DNA of 48,652 nucleotides, taken from NCBI GenBank assembly GCA_011390575.1, contig JAABSE010000021.1, positions 1 through 48,652 on the forward strand, written 5' to 3'. The notes under the pieces are model-generated. The model was not told where the DNA came from. It saw only the letters and a list, made by a program, of their open reading frames with translations, and made no database searches. Within the stretch, counting starts at the first letter, position 1; every line of letters starts with the position of its first letter. Source of the DNA: Sphingobacteriia bacterium. Its GTDB lineage: Bacteria; Bacteroidota; Bacteroidia; Bacteroidales; UBA7960. Shown here one piece after another: positions 1-8,200 of the stretch. The position numbers were made by a program, and so were the translations under genes.

Positions 1-122
1 TCCTTCAACAACTTCTTCCTGAATTCCCGGAGCAGAAGTCCCATTTTCTACTCATTAATACCTGGAAACAAGGTAACACAGCAGATATCTATCGAGGTGT
101 TAATAACTATTGTAAAGCTTAA
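1..122 (+). CDS. 3' end of an unidentified CDS (partial)
   Basis: The third frame is open from the left edge to a TAA at 120-122 and gives a 39-residue tail rich in aromatic and polar residues, including LLINTWKQGNTADIYRGV. The other two forward frames look less coherent, and frame 2 stops within the first 22 bases. The composition looks like the end of a soluble enzyme, but I do not recognise the family. The next gene begins 55 bases later on the same strand. The call rests on an open frame and plausible composition only. Confidence 0.5.
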   Translation, partial: LQQLLPEFPEQKSHFLLINTWKQGNTADIYRGVNNYCKA

Positions 123-177
123 TCAGGATGAGAAATTGTCCGTTTCGCAATTTTAATCTATTAAATCCGCAAATCCA

Positions 178-702
178 ATGAAATCTTCAATCCACAAAAA
201 AGCAATCATCTTTTTTATGATGGCAATGCTGGTGAGCTGGGTTAATGCTTCAGAGGTTTTTTTCGAGGTATCGGGTTGGGTGAAGAAAGATGAAGTATCC
301 GTGCGACGCGCACTGGTTATCATATTTGAAGGCGAAGATAGGGTTGCAGAAGTAAAAACAAATCGGTGGGGCAACTTCAATATTGAACTTCCGGCTGGCA
401 GAGAATATACCCTTTGTATTTCAGTTGAGGGAGCAATAGAAAAGAAGATTGTTTTTCATGCTCAAACAGAAAAAGAGCTGGATACTGAAAAGGATTATTT
501 CGTTGAGTTTATTGTTGATATTATTGATCCTGAAAGCAGCCATGAATCAGCATTTTTACATCACCAGCTGATTTTTGACCCATTGCAGGATGAATTTATC
601 TATCTGCAGCCCAATGTCTCAGAACATTTGTTGATTGATACAGAAGAGAGAGTTTCTTCCGGCAGCATTGAAAGCTGCGAAAGTGATGATATAGTTTCCT
701 GA
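178..702 (+). CDS. secreted beta-sandwich protein, carboxypeptidase-regulatory-like
   Basis: The product is 174 aa. It starts with a lysine-containing n-region and a hydrophobic stretch at about residues 9-23, ending near VNAS, which looks like a Sec signal peptide. Residues about 29-115 follow the pattern of Bacteroidota carboxypeptidase-regulatory-like or transthyretin-like modules: a GWVKK strand, a segment resembling 'new value added', then TNRWGNFNIELPAGREYTL, where the T-N-x-x-G-x-F core and the 'L-P-x-G-x-x-Y' turn are typical. The C-terminal 60 residues are acidic and unassigned. It is probably periplasmic or anchored near the outer membrane. The function is unknown, and the neighbours do not suggest a pathway. 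Confidence 0.75.
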   Translation: MKSSIHKKAIIFFMMAMLVSWVNASEVFFEVSGWVKKDEVSVRRALVIIFEGEDRVAEVKTNRWGNFNIELPAGREYTLCISVEGAIEKKIVFHAQTEKELDTEKDYFVEFIVDIIDPESSHESAFLHHQLIFDPLQDEFIYLQPNVSEHLLIDTEERVSSGSIESCESDDIVS

Positions 703-848
703 TAAAAATAGCAATCTGTAGGTGAGCGTCCTTGCGTAGTGATTACTGTGGGGGCGCTTTTTTAATTATATTTGCAAGCGGTTTTTGCAACAGCAGAATC
801 ATAGCAAAAATAAAAATCTTGTTTCATCATTTACCATCATCAAAAGTT

Positions 849-1403
849 ATGAATATACGCAGAATCAACCGGGCAGTTCATCGTGATTTGGGATATTTCT
901 TCTTCGGAATGTGTATTATTTACGGATTATCGGGTATAGCGCTGAACCATCGTCATCACTGGAATCCCAATTTTATCATCAGGCAGGAAGCTTTCAACGT
1001 GGAAGTCCCCTCTGACGCTTCAGGAGGGCAAACCCTTGCCCTGAAAATTCTTGAGCAAATTGATGAAGCCAATGGTTATAAAACCCATCTTGAGAGTGGC
1101 GACAATATGCGGATTTTTATCGAAGGGGGAACCGTGAATCTTAACCTACGGACGGGTGAAGGCAATCTTGAAACCATAAAGAAGCGCCCTGTGTTTAACC
1201 AGGTGAATTTTCTGCACTATAATTCCCCCCGCAAGCTCTGGACCTGGTTTGCCGATTTGTTTGCTGCCGGCTTAATTATTCTGGCCATTACAGGATTGTT
1301 TGTGCTCAAGGGTAAAAACGGTTTTACCCGCCGGGGGTGGTATTTTGTGTCAACCGGTATTTTGATACCTCTTTTGCTGCTTTACTATTATCTTTCGGTA
1401 TAG
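849..1403 (+). CDS. PepSY-associated transmembrane protein
   Basis: The 184-aa protein opens with MNIRRINRAVHRDLGYFFFG, a hallmark of the small PepSY_TM-like family of Bacteroidota: a basic N-terminus, then a helix with the 'H-R-D-L-G-Y' signature and 'GLSGIALNH'. There are three likely membrane helices: about residues 15-35, about 130-152 (in WFADLFAAGLIILAITG) and about 162-183. The segment between the first two is a soluble PepSY-like alpha/beta domain. The frame stays open upstream to a TTG at 732. I chose the ATG at 849 because homologues begin at the MNIRRxNR motif and the upstream codons encode nothing typical. A TATATTTG -7-like element lies at 767-774. Members often accompany iron or heme uptake systems, but none is seen here, so the role is open. 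Confidence 0.8.
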   Translation: MNIRRINRAVHRDLGYFFFGMCIIYGLSGIALNHRHHWNPNFIIRQEAFNVEVPSDASGGQTLALKILEQIDEANGYKTHLESGDNMRIFIEGGTVNLNLRTGEGNLETIKKRPVFNQVNFLHYNSPRKLWTWFADLFAAGLIILAITGLFVLKGKNGFTRRGWYFVSTGILIPLLLLYYYLSV

Positions 1404-1424
1404 ACGATTGAAATCAGATGTGGC

Positions 1425-2285
1425 ATGTGGCTACTGTTAGCTTTTCTTACTGCTTTAAGTGAGGCCCTTAAGGATGTTTTCAGCAAGTTTTCACTGAAAA
1501 ACACGCATCCTTTTATGGTAGCATTTGCCATGAGGTTATTTGCGCTGCCCTTTTTAATTCCTTTGCTCTGGTTCATTGAAATTCCGGATTTAGGCGAGGA
1601 TTTCTGGATTGCGCTTTTTACAGGAGGAATGTTGAATGTTCTGATAACCCTTATCTATCTGAAAGCCATTCAACATTCCGACCTTTCTCTTACTGTGCCC
1701 ATGGTAACTTTTACCCCTTTGTTTCTATTGGTGACATCTCCGTTGATCCTTGGTGAAATGCCTGATGCCAAAGGTGTTGCAGGAGTATTGTGTATTGTTG
1801 TCGGCTCTTATTTTTTGCAGTTTTCCTCCCGAAAAAAGGGACTTTGGGCTCCTTTCAAGGCTTTGTTTTCAGAAAAAGGTCCCCGTTTGATGTTGCTTGT
1901 TGCTTTTCTGTGGAGTATCACTGCCAATATTGACAAGGTGGGGGTGCAGAACAGCTCTCCCTTTTTCTGGGTAATATCGGTAAGTATATTTCTGTTTGTC
2001 GGGATGATTCCTCTGGTAATCTGGAAGGCCCGCGGTCAGGTGTCTCATCTGAAAAATAATTTTGCAGTGATCTTTCCTGTGGGTTTATTTACTGCGCTCA
2101 CTTTAATCTTTCAAATGCACGCCATTGAGCTGACACACGTTGCTTATGTAATTGCTGTAAAACGTACAAGTGCGCTGTTTGTCGTTTTTTTCGGTGTTAT
2201 TTTCTTCAAAGAAAGGGGACTGGGTAACAGGGTTTTTGCAGTTTTAATTATGCTTCTGGGGGTTGCTTTGATCAGTGTCTTCTGA
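1425..2285 (+). CDS. EamA/DMT-superfamily transporter
   Basis: The 286-aa protein is almost wholly hydrophobic, with about ten predicted helices in two EamA halves of roughly 140 residues. Features typical of the drug/metabolite transporter superfamily include the N-terminal LLLAFLTALSEALKDVFSKF, the LGEMPDAKGVAGVLCIVVG turn (end of half one) and a C-terminal half ending in GVIFFKERGLGNRVFAVLIML with 'LLGVALISVF'. The E-x-G-L-x-x-R motif near the end matches the loop before the last helix in this superfamily. The gene starts 22 bases after the PepSY gene, so the two may be cotranscribed. Substrate cannot be predicted. It should sit in the inner membrane. Confidence 0.85.
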   Translation: MWLLLAFLTALSEALKDVFSKFSLKNTHPFMVAFAMRLFALPFLIPLLWFIEIPDLGEDFWIALFTGGMLNVLITLIYLKAIQHSDLSLTVPMVTFTPLFLLVTSPLILGEMPDAKGVAGVLCIVVGSYFLQFSSRKKGLWAPFKALFSEKGPRLMLLVAFLWSITANIDKVGVQNSSPFFWVISVSIFLFVGMIPLVIWKARGQVSHLKNNFAVIFPVGLFTALTLIFQMHAIELTHVAYVIAVKRTSALFVVFFGVIFFKERGLGNRVFAVLIMLLGVALISVF

Positions 2286-2600
2286 AACCATGGTGTTGTT
2301 TCAGGCTTGTGTTCTGCATCGAATCGGGTTTCATTGAATAGAGTAGCAAGGACTATAAGCCCGTTGTTAAGGCACAACCAACTGGGTTGTCGGTTCCTGA
2401 GTCTGCCGAAGGGAGGCTCATTGTAATTGTGGTTTCGACTGTTGAACAGTGAGCATGTTGAACTACGCAACCATTGGGGCTTTAGCATCAATGGTTGCGC
2501 GAAGAAATATCTTCAACAAAAACAAAAATGCCGGTACAGCTATTATGCATAGCAGTAACGGCAGTTTTGACGGTTTATACGCCCCTCAGATGGGAGATCT
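2286..2600. other. intergenic region, possible degraded REP-like sequence
   Basis: This 315-base gap lies between convergent genes and I see no credible CDS in it. It begins with a small inverted repeat (CTGAAAC at 2282-2288, GTTTCAG at 2298-2304) overlapping the stop of the transporter gene, which could be a weak terminator but lacks a clean T-run. The middle carries imperfect palindromic stretches such as ACAACC...GGTTGT and the GAGTCTGCCGAAGGGAGGCTC word, reminiscent of extragenic repeats in Bacteroidota. It ends near a perfect hairpin listed separately. The last 100 bases before the lyase stop are unremarkable. Confidence 0.4.
2466..2499. repeat. perfect 11-bp inverted repeat (hairpin)
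   Basis: CGCAACCATTG at 2466-2476 is exactly complementary to CAATGGTTGCG at 2489-2499, with a 12-base loop. No T-run follows on either strand, so it is not a canonical intrinsic terminator. It sits between two convergent genes, where it may still end transcription, or it may be an extragenic palindrome of the REP type. Confidence 0.6.
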
Positions 2601-4493
2601 TTACTCTGTCTTCTTTTTGATGGGGTTCAGACGCTGCGGAGCAATCATGTTTTCGGGTTTCAACACTTCATCCAGTTCTTCTTTGGAGAGCATCCCTTTT
2701 TCCAGCACAAGTTCGTAAACCCCTTTGTTGGTTTTCATCGCCTCTTTGGCCAGCACGGTGCATGCTTCATATCCAAGAACAGGATTCAGTGCCGTAACCA
2801 GCCCAATGCTGTTCATGACCATCTGGCGGCAATGCTCTTCGTTGGCTGTGATGCCCGAAATGCATCTGTGCAAGAGTGTTGTCATGCCATTTTTCAGCAT
2901 TTCAATAGACTCAAACAGGCTTTGTACCATGATGGGTTCCATAACGTTGAGTTCGAGCTGTCCTGCTTCGGCAGCCAGGGTTACGGTAAGGTCATTTCCT
3001 ATTACTTTGAAAGCAATCTGGTTAACAACCTCCGGGATAACCGGATTGACTTTCCCGGGCATGATGGATGAGCCAGGCTGCATCGGGGGCAAATTGATTT
3101 CATTGAGCCCTGCCCTGGGACCGGAAGACATCAGGCGGAGGTCATTGCATATTTTGGAAAGCTTTACTGCCAGTCTTTTAACAGTAGCAGAATACATCAC
3201 AAAAGCTCCGGTATCCTGGGTGGCTTCCACAAGGTTGGAGGCCAGTTTGATGTTTAATCCTGTAATATGCTGCAGATGGTAAATCACTTTTTCGCTGTAA
3301 TCAGGATCGGCATTGATACCTGTACCAATGGCTGTTCCGCCCATATTGACCTCTTTCAGCAGATCTGCATTCTGGTAAAGGCGTTGCACTTCCTCTTCCA
3401 GGGTGGTGGCATAAGCTCCGAAGGATTGTCCCAGGGTCATGGGTACTGCATCCTGCAGCTGGGTGCGCCCCATTTTAATGACATGGGAAAACTCTTTTTC
3501 TTTCTCCTTGAACCCTTCGATCAGCGTTTCCAGCACCTCAACCAGTTTTTCATTGCTTGCAATCAGGGCAATTTTTACGGCAGTAGGGTAGGCATCATTG
3601 GTGGATTGAGAGAGGTTAACGTGGCTGTTGGGATGGCAGTATTTGTATTCTCCTTTTTGATGACCCAGAAGCTCCAGTGCCCTGTTGGCAATCACTTCAT
3701 TGGCATTCATGTTGGTAGAGGTTCCTGCACCCCCCTGTATCATATCGATTACAAAATGATGGTGGTACTTCCCGTTGATAATCTCATGACAGGCCCTCAC
3801 AATGGCATTGGTAATATCTTCAGGCAACAGACCAAGTTCATGATTGGCCCTTGCGGAGGCCATTTTTACCATGGCAAGACTGATGATGAGCTCAGGAAAA
3901 AAATTAAGGGTTACACCACTGATGGTAAAGTTCTCAATACCCCGCATGGTTTGAATCCCGTAATACACTTCCTGTGGTACATCGCGGTAACCGAGCAAAT
4001 CATGTTCCTTGCGTGTTCGTCCTGATTCGTATTGCGCTCCAACGTTCACCACCTTTGAGTTGCTCTGGCGCATACGACGCGAAATCACTTTGGAGATTAC
4101 CTTAAAAATCTTCAGGGCAATGGCCGTTTGTGTATCGAACAGATTGGTGAAATTTTCTTTAGAAATGCCTACTACGGTGGTTTTCTTTAATGCCCGGGCA
4201 TTGGTAGAATGTGGCGTGTCAGCCATAATAGTGCCTTCCCCCAGGAAGTCGTAGGTGCCAAAAAACGTCAGACGCTTTTCTTCTCCGAAAGGTGTTTTCT
4301 TAAATAATTCTACCTCACCTTCATAAATGATATAAAGAAATTTATTGGCAGGGCTGTTTTCCTGGAAAAGGTATTGCCGTGGTCTGAAAGCTTTCACCTC
4401 AGTTTGATTTACAACCACATTGAGTTCCTCTTCACTGAGATCTCTGAATAACTCTACCTTGTGAAGGAATTTTTTTATTTCAATTTCAGTCAT
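2601..4493 (-). CDS. aspA: aspartate ammonia-lyase with N-terminal cNMP-binding-like domain
   Basis: The 630-aa protein is about 150 residues longer than E. coli AspA (around 478). Residues about 160-625 align closely with AspA: DLLGYRDVPQEVYYGIQTMR at 165-184, GGAGTSTNMNANEV at 254-267, STNDAYPT at 297-304, GRTQLQDAVPMTLGQ at 342-356 and the flexible catalytic-loop signature GSSIMPGKVNP at 474-484. It should convert L-aspartate to fumarate and ammonia in the cytoplasm. Residues about 10-145 form a cyclic-nucleotide-binding-type beta-roll: LFRDLSEEEL at the start, then FLGEGTIMADTPHSTNARA at 83-101, which corresponds to the phosphate-binding cassette. The cassette Glu is kept (E86), but the usual Arg after Pro is His95, so cNMP binding is uncertain. 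The whole frame is open with no internal stop, so the fusion is real in this sequence. The ATG at 4493 has no obvious ribosome-binding site, as usual in this phylum. Confidence 0.93.
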   Translation of the reverse strand: MTEIEIKKFLHKVELFRDLSEEELNVVVNQTEVKAFRPRQYLFQENSPANKFLYIIYEGEVELFKKTPFGEEKRLTFFGTYDFLGEGTIMADTPHSTNARALKKTTVVGISKENFTNLFDTQTAIALKIFKVISKVISRRMRQSNSKVVNVGAQYESGRTRKEHDLLGYRDVPQEVYYGIQTMRGIENFTISGVTLNFFPELIISLAMVKMASARANHELGLLPEDITNAIVRACHEIINGKYHHHFVIDMIQGGAGTSTNMNANEVIANRALELLGHQKGEYKYCHPNSHVNLSQSTNDAYPTAVKIALIASNEKLVEVLETLIEGFKEKEKEFSHVIKMGRTQLQDAVPMTLGQSFGAYATTLEEEVQRLYQNADLLKEVNMGGTAIGTGINADPDYSEKVIYHLQHITGLNIKLASNLVEATQDTGAFVMYSATVKRLAVKLSKICNDLRLMSSGPRAGLNEINLPPMQPGSSIMPGKVNPVIPEVVNQIAFKVIGNDLTVTLAAEAGQLELNVMEPIMVQSLFESIEMLKNGMTTLLHRCISGITANEEHCRQMVMNSIGLVTALNPVLGYEACTVLAKEAMKTNKGVYELVLEKGMLSKEELDEVLKPENMIAPQRLNPIKKKTE

Positions 4494-4663
4494 GTTATTG
4501 AACAGATTAACGTTAAATGATTGATTAAGTTGGTCATCTGTGTGTTATTGAGGTTTTAGTGGCTTTAACAACCTGTTTTTCGATAGGGTGAATACGACAC
4601 CCTGGATCGAAGCGGATCTCAGTGTTTTCTCAAAGAGATTTATAATTGTTTGTAATGTTTTTG

Positions 4664-5041
4664 TCAGAACGGCAAATCCTGGTCAGATTCGCCCGGGTCG
4701 TTTTCCCATGGGGGAGGTGGGGCATCTTCTCCCTGTATACCTGGTAATCCCTGGTTTCCGGAATCTTTAGCCTGCTGATTGGTAACATCAACTTTCCATG
4801 CTTTGATGTCAGTATACCAGTTTCCGTTGTATTCCCTGCTTTCAATATTGACCGAAACAGTTGCTTCGTCGCCGGGTTTCAGGTTTGAGATATCAATTTT
4901 ATCATTCCAGCTGGCAATACAAATCTTTTTGGGAAAAGATTCATTGGTTTCCAGAATAAATTCCTGTTTTTTCCAGGTGCCTCTTGATGACTGTCCTGAT
5001 TTGGGCTCCAGCACTTCCAGTATCTTGCCTTGTATTTCCAT
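4664..5041 (-). CDS. DUF3127 family OB-fold-like protein with SSB-like tail
   Basis: The 125-aa product starts with MEIQGKILEVLEPKSGQSSR and continues with GTWKKQEFILET and FPKKICIASWNDK. This is the DUF3127 pattern, a small beta-rich module thought to be OB-fold-like. The frame extends upstream to 5104, but the ATG at 5041 matches the conserved family start, so I chose it. After the domain (about residues 1-88) comes a flexible Gly/Pro/Gln-rich linker, and the protein ends GESDQDLPF. That resembles the acidic tip of bacterial SSB (acidic residues then a hydrophobic 'PF' end) which recruits repair and replication proteins. Role in nucleic-acid metabolism is therefore an inference from shape and tail. 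It lies upstream of aspA on the same strand, 170 bases apart. Confidence 0.8.
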   Translation of the reverse strand: MEIQGKILEVLEPKSGQSSRGTWKKQEFILETNESFPKKICIASWNDKIDISNLKPGDEATVSVNIESREYNGNWYTDIKAWKVDVTNQQAKDSGNQGLPGIQGEDAPPPPWENDPGESDQDLPF

Positions 5042-5210
5042 TAAAAAAGATTTTGAGGTTTTATAAACAAAATGCAAATGTATCAACAGAAAGTGTGATG
5101 TCAAAATTTATTATTGAATCTGTGGTGGTTTTGGAGGATAGTTCTGTTTTTCATAAAGACTCGTGCTGTTTTTTTTGCTGTTTAGAACAACGATAAGTAC
5201 ATACACTTTT

Positions 5211-5245
5211 AAAAACAAAGATGCCCCACAATTGCGGGGCATCTT
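5211..5245 (-). terminator. intrinsic terminator after the 1965-aa gene
   Basis: A perfect 10-bp stem (5218-5227 with 5236-5245, AAGATGCCCC and its complement) has an 8-base loop. Read on the minus strand it is followed by CTTTGTTTTT. It lies 26 bases past the stop of the giant secreted protein gene. Confidence 0.85.
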
Positions 5246-5270
5246 TTAAACCTGCATATTTCAGCAAATT

Positions 5271-8200
5271 TTACTTAACAAGCACAACTTTGTTGATGTA
5301 AACTTCGCTTCCTGTGTTAAGGTGGTAGAAGTAAACACCACTGTTGAGATTTTCAGAACCAAATCTAACTTGTTGTGTTTCAAATGCATTTACGTTGCCT
5401 TCAAACAACAACGCTACTCTCTCACCTGCCAGGTTGTAGAGATAAATAGTAGCTTTGGTATTGCGGGCAAGGGTAAATTCAATAGTAGCCTCTGAGCGGA
5501 ATGGGTTGGGGAATACTTTGGAGTTGAGAATATCCAGGTATCCGCTGAAAGGTTCATCAGCAGATAGTTTGTCATCATCATTCTCATCCATGTATTCTCC
5601 ACAGTAAACTTCTACAGAAGCTTCTGTCATACAGCCATTGGCATCGGTTACATAAACAGTATACATACCCTGTGCAGAAACACTAATCATAGCATCTGTT
5701 TCATCCGTATTCCATAGGAACATGTATTCCGGAGTTCCTCCTTCTGCCATTGCTGTCAGATTGGCTGACACTTCAAGATTACCCTGAATCGCAACAAGTC
5801 CATCGATATCAAAGCCATCACTGATTTGTGAGTTGGAAAAATCATCAGGATCACTTACGTCTTTCATGTAAACATACTGAATCCATGGCATTTCACCAAA
5901 ATCAAATTCAGAGTTAAGACAACCCTGTCCTAAATAAATCCACTCATCTCCTAAGCCCAGAACGTCAACTTCACCCTGGACGGGAGTATACAGTGTTTCA
6001 TCAATGTATTGGGCAACCCATACATCAACTTTCTCAGGATATGTATCGCAGGTTTGAGATCCATAAGTAGTTTCAACAATAAATAAATCATTGCCCGGGC
6101 CATTGGCAACAGGAACCTCAAATTTAGCAATCATCTCACCTCCAAATCCGAGAGAGAAGAAAGAACCTACTTCATCGCCGTATTCAGGTTCTCCGGTTAC
6201 TTTTTCAGGATCACTGCGATCGGCATTGGGCAGGTTTCCTGCATTGGTAAGTCCCTGACGGTACCAAATCCAGTCTGAAGCATAAGCTTCTTCGCCATCA
6301 CCTTCACAAACAAGGTCTTCAATTTCAATGGTAACTGTCAAAGGCTCAGGTTCGGTAATCATTTCGCTTCCCGTTACAAAACAACCATTCTCGTCAGTAA
6401 CGGTAAACTCGTACAATCCTGCCATCAAGCCCTGGGTAAAGAGTGCATCCAGATCTCCACTTACAGTGTATTCTCCAACACCACCTGAGGGGAAGAGTTG
6501 GATGTAACCATCTGAACCTCCGTTGCAACTTACATTGCCCACTTCGGATTCTTCAAGCATCAGAGGCATGGCGGGTTCGAGGCATGAAAACTCAATGACT
6601 ACGGGGCCACAACCATTAGCATCGTCGGCATAAATTGCATAGTCTCCTGCTGTCAAACCAGTAATTGTATAGCTGCTGCCTTCAATGTCAAAGGTTTCCT
6701 GTCCTTCCCATGAAAGATTGTAAGGCATTGTTCCACCTTCAAATACTATGGTTATTTCGCCGGTATCATCACCATTGCAAGTAACGTCTTCCAGATCAGT
6801 ATAGGATACGCTAAAGGGTTCGGGTTCATAGATGGTAACACATTCCATCCATTGACAACCGTTTTGGTCTGTGACAACAATCATGTATTCACCGGGGATA
6901 AGATCCCAGTGCAGGAAGCCTTGTCCTTTAACCGGATCAAATTCTCCGTTTTCCAGATCTTCGTCACATTCGGTAAACAGACATACATTGTAAGGACCAA
7001 CACCACCGGTTATGTAACCCATGATTTCGCCATCGCCTTCTCCAAAGCAACTGACATCCGTTACTTCCAGGTCTACGAGTAATTCGTCGGGTTGTTCTAC
7101 AATAATGCCCTCGAGCATACCCTCGCAGCCGTTTTCGTCTACTACATAAACAGTATATACTCCGGCCAGCAGGTCTTCAAATAAACCATTGTCCTGGAAA
7201 ACTTCACCATCCAGTGAGTACATGAAACCTCCATTACCTCCGGCTACACTTACTAAAATAGCACCACTGGCATCACCATAGCATAATACATCCACCACTT
7301 CATCCAGCTGGACAGTAATCGGGTCAGGTTCTCCCAGTTCAAATTCAACCATAGCAGGACCGCAGTTTTTAGCGTCTGTGATGGTTACTTCGTAATTACC
7401 GGCACTGAGATTAGTGAGGGTAAGCATATTACCGTCAAGTTCACCAAAGTCAGGCAGATAAGGAGGTGTTCCTCCGGTAATTTCAATGATTGCAGAACCA
7501 TCGTCATAACCGAAACAGGTAGGTTCTGTGGAAGAAACAAGAAATGCTTCCAGTAAATCAGGTTCAGTGAGTGTAAACTCAAGGGGTACCTGGCACTCAT
7601 TTTCGTCCATTACTACCCATGTGTACATTCCTGCTCCCAAAGCGAGCGGATCTTCAAGCGGAAGCTCAGAAACAAAGACCAGTTCATCGTCTACCACATC
7701 GTAAAGAGAAAGGGTTCCGGTTCCGCCCATGGCATTAACATCTACCAGTGTAGTTTCTCCATAGCATTCTATGGGTTCGTATACCACTTCTGCTTCCAGA
7801 AGATCCGGTTGGGTAATTTCGAAATCCAATGGGAATTCACACTCATTCTCATCCATTACCACCCAGGTGTAAGTGCCTGCGCCCAGTTCCAGGGGTTCTG
7901 CCAGCGGAAGTTCTGAAACAAATACCAGTTCTCCCTCTACCACATTATACAGTGAAAGGGTTCCGGTACCACCTTCGGCAATTACGTCAACGAGAGTGGT
8001 TTCGCCGAAACAAAGAATGGGATCATATTCTACGGCAGCTTCAATAGCAACGGGGAATACAACGGTTACTTCAGTTTCAACAGGACCACAATCATTGTCA
8101 TCGTTGATCATATGGTTGAAAGTACCTTCTTCGTCATAAACCATCACAACAGTATTGCCTTCAACAGGTTCGCCATCGAATGTATAGGGTGGTGTTCCTC

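Noticed and set aside
732..848. Upstream TTG start for the PepSY protein
   Set aside because: The 39 added residues are not typical of the family, and the ATG at 849 matches the conserved MNIRRxNR start.
2286..2600. Intact insertion sequence in the gap
   Set aside because: No transposase-like frame, no terminal repeats and no target duplication were found; only short palindromes.
3267..4025. Long plus-strand open frame opposite aspA
   Set aside because: It lies wholly within the aspA coding region on the other strand, has no recognisable domain, and the aspA frame is clearly real.
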